A stretch of DNA of 19,947 bases from an uncultured Selenomonadaceae bacterium (lineage in GTDB: Bacteria; Bacillota; Negativicutes; Selenomonadales; Selenomonadaceae). The notes beneath the pieces are model-generated. The model was given only the letters and a program-made list of their open reading frames with translations. It did not search any database and was not told the origin of the DNA. Positions 15,796-19,947 of the stretch are shown one piece after another (position 1 is the first letter of the stretch; each line of letters opens with the position of its first letter). Position numbers and translations under genes: made by a program. The stretch covers positions 1-19,947 of the forward strand of contig CAJOKY010000008.1 of the NCBI GenBank assembly GCA_905235425.1, written 5' to 3'.

Positions 15796-15823
15796 AAAAA
15801 AAAAACCGCGCTTATGCACAGCG
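15796..15823 (-). terminator. Possible weak terminator for the ABC ATPase gene
   Basis: Read on the - strand, a short CGCT...AGCG hairpin and CGG are followed by ten T (A10 at 15796-15805 on +). The stem has only four pairs, so the call rests mainly on the T run and its place just beyond the gene end. Confidence 0.35.
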
Positions 15824-15830
15824 TAACATT

Positions 15831-15853
15831 AGCCCTAAGTGTGGGCTTTTTTT
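15831..15853 (+). terminator. Intrinsic terminator in the + direction
   Basis: AGCCC (15831-15835) pairs with GGGCT (15843-15847) around a seven-base loop, followed by seven T. No + strand gene ends nearby (tgt ends at 15173), so it may stop read-through transcription from tgt that runs antisense across the secreted-protein gene. Its T run overlaps the stop codon of the opposite ABC gene. Confidence 0.55.
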
Positions 15854-16601
15854 ATTTTAAAAAATTTGCAGTCATCATTTGGCGGGCGATATCAGATTTA
15901 GGATTATGGATAATGTCAAGAGGCTTGCCAATTTCAACGATTTTGCCGCCGTCCATTACCAAAACATTATCGGCAATGTGCGGCAGTAAAGCTAAGTCAT
16001 GCGTAATGAACAGGCAGGCAATATTTTTTTTGCGGCAAAGATTTTTAATCAGCGCGACGATTTTAATTTGGTTATCGGCATCAAGAGCGCTTGTAGCCTC
16101 GTCCGAAATTAAAAGCTTAGGTTCAAGTGAAATGGCTCGTGCAATAGCCGCGCGTTGACATTCGCCGCCGGAAACTTCATGGGGATAACGCTCGGCGTAT
16201 TCGGCAGGTAATCCCACTTCCGCAAGCAGGCTTTTAACTTTGTCAGCGACGTTGCCTTTGTAGCCGTAATTTTTCAGCGGCTCGGCAATGCTCCAACCTA
16301 AACTTTTACGCGGGTCAAACGAATCATCAGGCATCTGAAAAATCATTTGAACCTGCGCGTAAAACTTTTTTAAATTCGTCGTAGCCGTAACGTTTTCGCC
16401 GCATAAAAACACTTCGCCGCCGTCAGCACTTAAAAGCTTGGCTACAATTCGCGCAGTGGTACTCTTGCCGCAACCCGATAATCCGACAATGCCTAAACAT
16501 TCTCCCGCGTCCACAGAAAAATTTACGTCGTCAATCACAATGACTTTTTTACCGCCCTTGACGAAATATTTTTTTAAGTGCCGCACTTCCAAAATTTTCA
16601 C
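15852..16601 (-). CDS. ABC transporter ATP-binding protein, peptide/nickel (DppF/NikE) type
   Basis: A cytoplasmic ATPase subunit of 249 residues: Walker A GLSGCGKST (40-48), Q-loop Q89 in MIFQMPDDSFDP, signature VSGGECQR (143-150), Walker B LLISDEAT (163-170), H-loop H201. The DSFDPR segment after the Q-loop resembles the LNPR region typical of oligopeptide/nickel importers. The frame is open to 16718, but that part overlaps the upstream small gene. The GTG at 16601 starts one base after that gene's TAA (TAA C GTG), with GAGG 12 bases before it, so it is probably coupled to it. No permease or binding protein lies in the window, so partners must be elsewhere or further left of the operon. Metal transport is inferred from the neighbour. 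Confidence 0.88.
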   Translation of the reverse strand: MKILEVRHLKKYFVKGGKKVIVIDDVNFSVDAGECLGIVGLSGCGKSTTARIVAKLLSADGGEVFLCGENVTATTNLKKFYAQVQMIFQMPDDSFDPRKSLGWSIAEPLKNYGYKGNVADKVKSLLAEVGLPAEYAERYPHEVSGGECQRAAIARAISLEPKLLISDEATSALDADNQIKIVALIKNLCRKKNIACLFITHDLALLPHIADNVLVMDGGKIVEIGKPLDIIHNPKSDIARQMMTANFLK

Positions 16602-16602
16602 G

Positions 16603-16845
16603 TTAAATATTTGCCTCAACGTTGTTTGATTCAAAGACACCGAGAATTTCAGTAAGTTTGGTTTTCTTGGGATTGTAATCAATCGTCGTTTCGCCGTCAT
16701 GCGCGTGAATATGCACATACATAACGCCGGGCAGACCGAGCAAAGTTTTTTCTACAGTCTTTGCACTTTCTTCGCTGTAACCTCCGGCTATGAATTGTAA
16801 GCGCGTATTTCCGCCGTTATTTCCGCAACCGCATTCTGCACACAT
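16603..16845 (-). CDS. Small metal-binding protein: CxxCxC tail plus HMA-like domain
   Basis: 80 residues. It begins MCAECGCGNNGG, a Cys-rich start very like the nickel-binding N-terminus of HypB hydrogenase-maturation proteins. The rest (15-80) fits a heavy-metal-associated ferredoxin-like fold: LQFIAGGYSEESAKTVEKTL, LPGVMYVHIHAHDGETTIDYNP, LTEILGVFES. The usual CxxC of HMA domains is replaced by GGYSEES, so the N-terminal cysteines (C2, C5, C7) and perhaps H45, H47, H49 would bind the metal. AAAGGAAG lies eight bases before the ATG. The stop is one base from the ABC ATPase start, implying joint function, perhaps nickel or another transition-metal ion. Role is inferred. Confidence 0.8.
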   Translation of the reverse strand: MCAECGCGNNGGNTRLQFIAGGYSEESAKTVEKTLLGLPGVMYVHIHAHDGETTIDYNPKKTKLTEILGVFESNNVEANI

Positions 16846-16867
16846 TTTTAAAACTTCCTTTCTGTGG

Positions 16868-16977
16868 TTAGTAAGTAGTGAGTTAGTAAGTAGTGAGTTA
16901 GTAAGTAGTGAGTAGTTAATAGTTAATAGTCAGTAGTGAGTAGTTAATAGTGAGTAGTTAATAGTGAGTAGTTATTA
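16868..16977. repeat. Heptanucleotide-based tandem array beside the Hsp70-like gene
   Basis: On the + strand: three 15-base units TTAGTAAGTAGTGAG (16868-16912), then 7-base units TAGTTAA, TAGTTAA, TAGTCAG, TAGTGAG, TAGTTAA, TAGTGAG, TAGTTAA, TAGTGAG, TAGTTAT. The far end contains the TAA stop of the Hsp70-like gene (16975-16977 on -). It fills nearly the whole 129-base gap to the small metal-binding gene; no other signal is visible there apart from that gene's ribosome site. Confidence 0.9.
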
Positions 16978-18438
16978 ATAACTTTCAAGGTGAATATCCA
17001 CCTCAACAGATTTTCCCGTATCCTTATCGACAGCCGTCAAATGCATTAAACCGCTGCGATCTATCGTCATCGTCAGCAAAGTGGCATTTCCCTTCTTACT
17101 GTTTTTTATATCTTTGATTTCAATTTCGCCAATGCGTTTTCCTTTTTCCGGCAAATAAATTTCGTCCATGCATTCGGATTCGTAAATTGCAATGTATGTG
17201 GTAGATTGTTTGTCTTTAATTTTATAAGAAATGGATTCGCCGGACGCAGGTAAGGCGGCATCTTTATAAATGATATTCCAAATTCTAAGCCGGTCTTCGT
17301 CGTGATACTTTGAAAAATCTTGAATATATCTTGCGCCGTAAGAAAACTTGCAGATATCGCGCAGATAATTTTTTTCTGTCAAATGTTCGGCATAAATCGC
17401 CGCGCCAAACGCTATGGCTTTTTCAGGATCGTAGAGTTTCAGCTCGATATCGGGATACATTTTTTCAAAGGCGGCTTTAACCTGCGGCATATTGGAACTG
17501 CCGCCTACGCAGACAATGTAGTCAACCTTGCCGTTAAATTTACGTTTCAACTTGTCTACCATATTCATAGTGGACTGCAACAGCTCGGAAGATTTTTTTT
17601 CAAAGTCTCTGCGCTTAATTTCAAAGTCATATACTTCGCCGTCAATTTCAACCTGTGAAGAATATTCCGTAAGTTTTGAAAGGTTATGTTTTACCTCAAT
17701 AGCCACTTGGCGGATTTTTTCTTCATCGCGCTTGGTAAATTCAATATACTCGTCTTCTTCACGGCATTTTCTTTTAATCATCTCAACTAAAATGCTGTCC
17801 CAATCCCTGCCGCCGATTCTCTGCATATCGGATTCCAAAACTTTGTACCATTCTTTAGACATTTTATCTGCGCGGACAATGGCAACGTCGCACGTACCGC
17901 CGCCTAAATCGTAAACCAAAATAGTTTTCTTGTCTTCAGCACTCGGCGCATTGAAATAGGCAATGGCAGCGGCAACAGGTTCACGTATAAAGCCGAGTAC
18001 GTTTAATTTTGCATAAGTTTCAGCCGCCTGCTTGATAAAATCCAATTCGCGAATGTCAAACGCGGCGGGCACTGAAATTACTGCGCCGTCAACCGTCTTT
18101 GAAGTTAGCTGTTTCAAATTTATTTCTTCGGTAGCGATTTTTACAATCTCTTCAAATATCTGCCCGACAATTTGATTTTTTGTAAAATTCCTGCCGTCCA
18201 ATCGAAAATTCTTTGTCTCGTTGTCACTTATAACCATTTTCACGTTGCGTACGACATTTTCCGGCTTGTAATTGCCGCGTGCATCTGCAGGCTTACCGAT
18301 TAAAATTCCCTGCTTGGCGTCACGATAAAACACGGAAGGCATACCGTATGCGCCGCCGGGCAGTAACGTTGCAGCGTGACCGTTGATTAACGCGGCAGGT
18401 AATGAAAACGTCGTACCAAAATCTATTCCGATTTTCAT
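16975..18438 (-). CDS. Shortened Hsp70/DnaK-like protein
   Basis: An Hsp70-family ATPase of 487 residues against about 610-640 for DnaK. The nucleotide-binding domain is complete: IGIDFGTT (3-10), K67 in VRNVKMV, PAAFDIRE (124-131), REPVAAAIAY (152-161), YDLGGGTCDVAI (176-187), GGRDWD (209-214) and the adenosine motif VGGSSNMPQV (311-320). Residues about 380-487 look like a compact beta substrate-binding region (LPASGESISYKI, IGEIEI, LLTMTIDRSGLMHLTAVD). The helical lid and C-terminal tail are missing. Cysteines appear in GGGTCDV and DYIVC. It is not the housekeeping dnaK, which is usually next to grpE and dnaJ. The ATG lies 11 bases after the GrpE-like gene, whose last codons hold GGGAG. An accessory chaperone paired with that gene is the likely role. 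Confidence 0.9.
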   Translation of the reverse strand: MKIGIDFGTTFSLPAALINGHAATLLPGGAYGMPSVFYRDAKQGILIGKPADARGNYKPENVVRNVKMVISDNETKNFRLDGRNFTKNQIVGQIFEEIVKIATEEINLKQLTSKTVDGAVISVPAAFDIRELDFIKQAAETYAKLNVLGFIREPVAAAIAYFNAPSAEDKKTILVYDLGGGTCDVAIVRADKMSKEWYKVLESDMQRIGGRDWDSILVEMIKRKCREEDEYIEFTKRDEEKIRQVAIEVKHNLSKLTEYSSQVEIDGEVYDFEIKRRDFEKKSSELLQSTMNMVDKLKRKFNGKVDYIVCVGGSSNMPQVKAAFEKMYPDIELKLYDPEKAIAFGAAIYAEHLTEKNYLRDICKFSYGARYIQDFSKYHDEDRLRIWNIIYKDAALPASGESISYKIKDKQSTTYIAIYESECMDEIYLPEKGKRIGEIEIKDIKNSKKGNATLLTMTIDRSGLMHLTAVDKDTGKSVEVDIHLESY

Positions 18439-18449
18439 TTAAATTTTTT

Positions 18450-19481
18450 TCAACTCCCGAAAAAATTATTTTTTGACGCCGCCAAAACATTCAATGAATC
18501 AATTTTATTTTCGACTTCAACTTCAGCTTGCTCAAGCACATTGCCTTTGTACATAAAGCCGGGACGAATAATTTTTTTTACAACGCAGTCAAGCGGGTTA
18601 TCGGCGTCATCTGATACTTTATTTTTCACGGGATCAAAAATGCCGCCTGACTCGTCTATCACTTCAACGCCTATCATTTTAAGCGATTGCGTGACATAAG
18701 TCAAAACGCTGTTAAAACGTTTTATCAGCGTCGTGTAGCCTTTGTCCCTGTCGTCCATAGGATGCCGCTTAACGCTGTCAAAAACTTTTCGGTGCAGTTG
18801 AATCAGCTGGTATATCGGCTCTTTCAAGTTGCGGTATTCAATACCGTCGCGAATATCTGAAATTTGCTTTAAGCTCTGCTGAATCGTCTCCAATTCATTT
18901 TGCAGTGAAATTTGAAGGCGTTTCACCTCGTCAGTAAGTCTTTCATCATCTGCAACGCGATTTTTGGAAATGCTGTCCAATTCCGTAAGCAAAATGTTTG
19001 TCGCAGGGTCGACACCTTTTTCAACAGATTTTTCAACAACTTTTTCAACCGGCTGAAAATTTTTCATACAATTATCAATATTGTTGAGGCAGTTTATAAT
19101 TTCAAATTTATATGTTTCGTCAAGCCCTCTGTTTTGAAAAATAAAACTTTTAAAAGACTGTTCATCATAAACATTGGAGCAGGCATCAAGATTTTCAGAA
19201 AAGGCGGTATTTAATCCGAAAGTCAAAATATACGCGTCGCAGGAAATAGATTTTGGCGCGGCGTAATTCTTTTGAAAAGGCGCTACGGTGAAATTTTTGC
19301 CTTGAAAATTTATCTCGTTATCAGCGCAGAATTTTGAAATAAGCGGCGAAGTCTTATCTTTGAGCAGCTCATAAAACATCGTGGTGACAATTTGCATATA
19401 AAAATTTTTCTGCCAATATTCATCGGGGAAATTTTTTATAATACTGCAAGCCTCCAAGTACAAATTAAAACTGTTCGCCAT
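18450..19481 (-). CDS. GrpE-like protein with unknown N-terminal domain
   Basis: 343 residues. Residues 1-140 are a compact Cys- and aromatic-rich region I do not recognise. A short VEK-repeat linker (145-157) follows. Residues 162-260 are long helices, likely coiled coil. The end (268-323) reads like the GrpE beta domain: MIGVEVIDESGGIFDPVK (269-286), then CVVKKIIRPGFMYKGNVLEQAEVEV (299-323), where GrpE has GxxFDPxxHxAV and GYxxxGRVLRPAxVxV. Conserved Arg-Pro of GrpE is replaced by Glu-Gln. GrpE is the nucleotide exchange factor of Hsp70, so this protein probably serves the adjacent Hsp70-like ATPase. AAAGGA lies seven bases before the ATG and overlaps the end of the upstream gene, three bases away. 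The N-terminal role is unknown. Confidence 0.8.
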   Translation of the reverse strand: MANSFNLYLEACSIIKNFPDEYWQKNFYMQIVTTMFYELLKDKTSPLISKFCADNEINFQGKNFTVAPFQKNYAAPKSISCDAYILTFGLNTAFSENLDACSNVYDEQSFKSFIFQNRGLDETYKFEIINCLNNIDNCMKNFQPVEKVVEKSVEKGVDPATNILLTELDSISKNRVADDERLTDEVKRLQISLQNELETIQQSLKQISDIRDGIEYRNLKEPIYQLIQLHRKVFDSVKRHPMDDRDKGYTTLIKRFNSVLTYVTQSLKMIGVEVIDESGGIFDPVKNKVSDDADNPLDCVVKKIIRPGFMYKGNVLEQAEVEVENKIDSLNVLAASKNNFFGS

Positions 19482-19484
19482 AGT

Positions 19485-19947
19485 TTAATCCTTTCCAAGA
19501 TCGTATTTCTCAAATTCCGTCGGCGTGAAAGTCGGTTTTACGGGCTTTACCGGCGTTACGGTTTTAGCAACGGTGCTGTCAGTCACTTGCACGGGAATTT
19601 GAACAGGCGGCGCTATGGTCACTTCATTTCGTCTGAAAAGAGTTTGCGGCGGTTTATCTTGTGGCGCGGTAGGCGGAGTGGAATTTTTAAAAAAGGTCGG
19701 CAATTTTAATTCAGTCACCGTGTTTGATGATGAAACAGTTGGCGTAAACGCAGGTGAAATTTTTGGCGCTGAATCGGTTTTAGACACTTTCGGCGGTACA
19801 AATGCGGTTACAGTCTTTGTTTCGGAAGTTTTAGTGACTTTAGGCGGCGTCCAACTTTTTACAACTTTTTCAGCAGTTGCAATATTTTCAGGCGTTGAAG
19901 GTTTTATCGGCGGCGCAGGTTTTATCGGTGCGGCAGGTTTTGCAGGT
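19485..19947 (-). CDS. Pro/Lys/Thr-rich protein, 5' part beyond the window
   Basis: The frame is open from its stop at 19485 to the right edge of the window, so the N-terminus is missing; the GTG at 19787 is internal. The visible 154 residues are low-complexity and probably disordered: PAKPAAPIKPAPPIKPSTP near the edge, then WTPPKVTKTSETKTVT, FVPPKVSKTDSAPK and a C-terminal TPTEFEKYDLGKD. No domain is recognisable. The stop lies three bases before the GrpE-like start, so the gene heads or belongs to the same operon. It could be a spacer or scaffold segment attached to a folded domain (for example a J-domain or FHA domain) upstream, which cannot be seen here. Confidence 0.7.
   Translation of the reverse strand, partial: PAKPAAPIKPAPPIKPSTPENIATAEKVVKSWTPPKVTKTSETKTVTAFVPPKVSKTDSAPKISPAFTPTVSSSNTVTELKLPTFFKNSTPPTAPQDKPPQTLFRRNEVTIAPPVQIPVQVTDSTVAKTVTPVKPVKPTFTPTEFEKYDLGKD

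Noticed and set aside
16602..16718. N-terminal extension of the ABC ATPase frame
   Set aside because: It overlaps the small metal-binding gene, has no ABC similarity, and the GTG at 16601 gives the normal family start.
16868..16977. CRISPR array
   Set aside because: The units are 7 and 15 bases with no spacers and no cas genes; it is a simple tandem repeat.
16975..18438. Housekeeping dnaK with truncation caused by a frameshift
   Set aside because: The C-terminal region continues as a sensible beta domain to a stop inside the repeat array, and the neighbour is not dnaJ; it looks like a distinct short subfamily.
19485..19787. Complete 100-residue protein starting at the GTG at 19787
   Set aside because: Translating further shows the same Pro/Lys-rich frame open to the window edge, so that GTG is an internal Val codon and the gene is partial.

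Overview
This 19.9 kb window looks like chromosome of a Gram-negative-walled Firmicute, most likely a member of the Negativicutes (Selenomonas/Anaerovibrio-like). The inference rests on a lipopolysaccharide core heptose gene (hldD type) sitting beside a SpoIID-family protein, Firmicutes-style HslU, moderately AT-rich DNA, and frequent TTG/GTG starts behind strong GGAGG-type ribosome sites. No transposase, integrase, phage gene, rRNA, tRNA or CRISPR array was recognised. The window is densely coded; no stretch over 300 bases lacks a gene.

Left part (24-11025, all + strand): hslU (protease ATPase), a 1059-residue modular RTX-like protein ending in a C-type lectin domain, a full-length ThrE-type amino-acid exporter overlapping it by 8 bases, an FkbM-family methyltransferase carrying an in-frame run of nine G, hldD (ADP-heptose epimerase), a secreted SpoIID-family protein, and an SDF-family dicarboxylate-type symporter with an unusual N-terminal degenerate GHKL-like (anti-sigma/histidine-kinase fold) domain. 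The theme is the cell surface and envelope.

Middle (11138-15755): two tandem Nif11-type precursor genes with nearly identical leaders ending in Gly-Gly and entirely different C-terminal parts, closed by a clear intrinsic terminator. Then come queA and tgt, the queuosine pair, separated by an opposite-strand gene for a putative HExxH metalloprotein. A small secreted protein of unknown function follows, convergent with and overlapping the tgt tail.

Right part (15852-19947, all - strand, so read from right to left): a Pro/Lys/Thr-rich protein cut by the window edge, a GrpE-like protein with a novel N-terminal part, a shortened Hsp70-like protein, a small metal-binding protein (CxxCxC tail plus HMA-like fold), and a peptide/nickel-type ABC ATPase. 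The first three form a tight cluster that may be a dedicated accessory chaperone system. The last two are one base apart and may handle a metal such as nickel.

Across the window, three intergenic arrays of different 7-base tandem repeats begin at, or supply, the stop codons of hldD, queA and the Hsp70-like gene. I consider these arrays, the G9 tract, the orphan Nif11 pair, the GHKL-symporter fusion and the Hsp70/GrpE-like cluster to be the points most worth following up.
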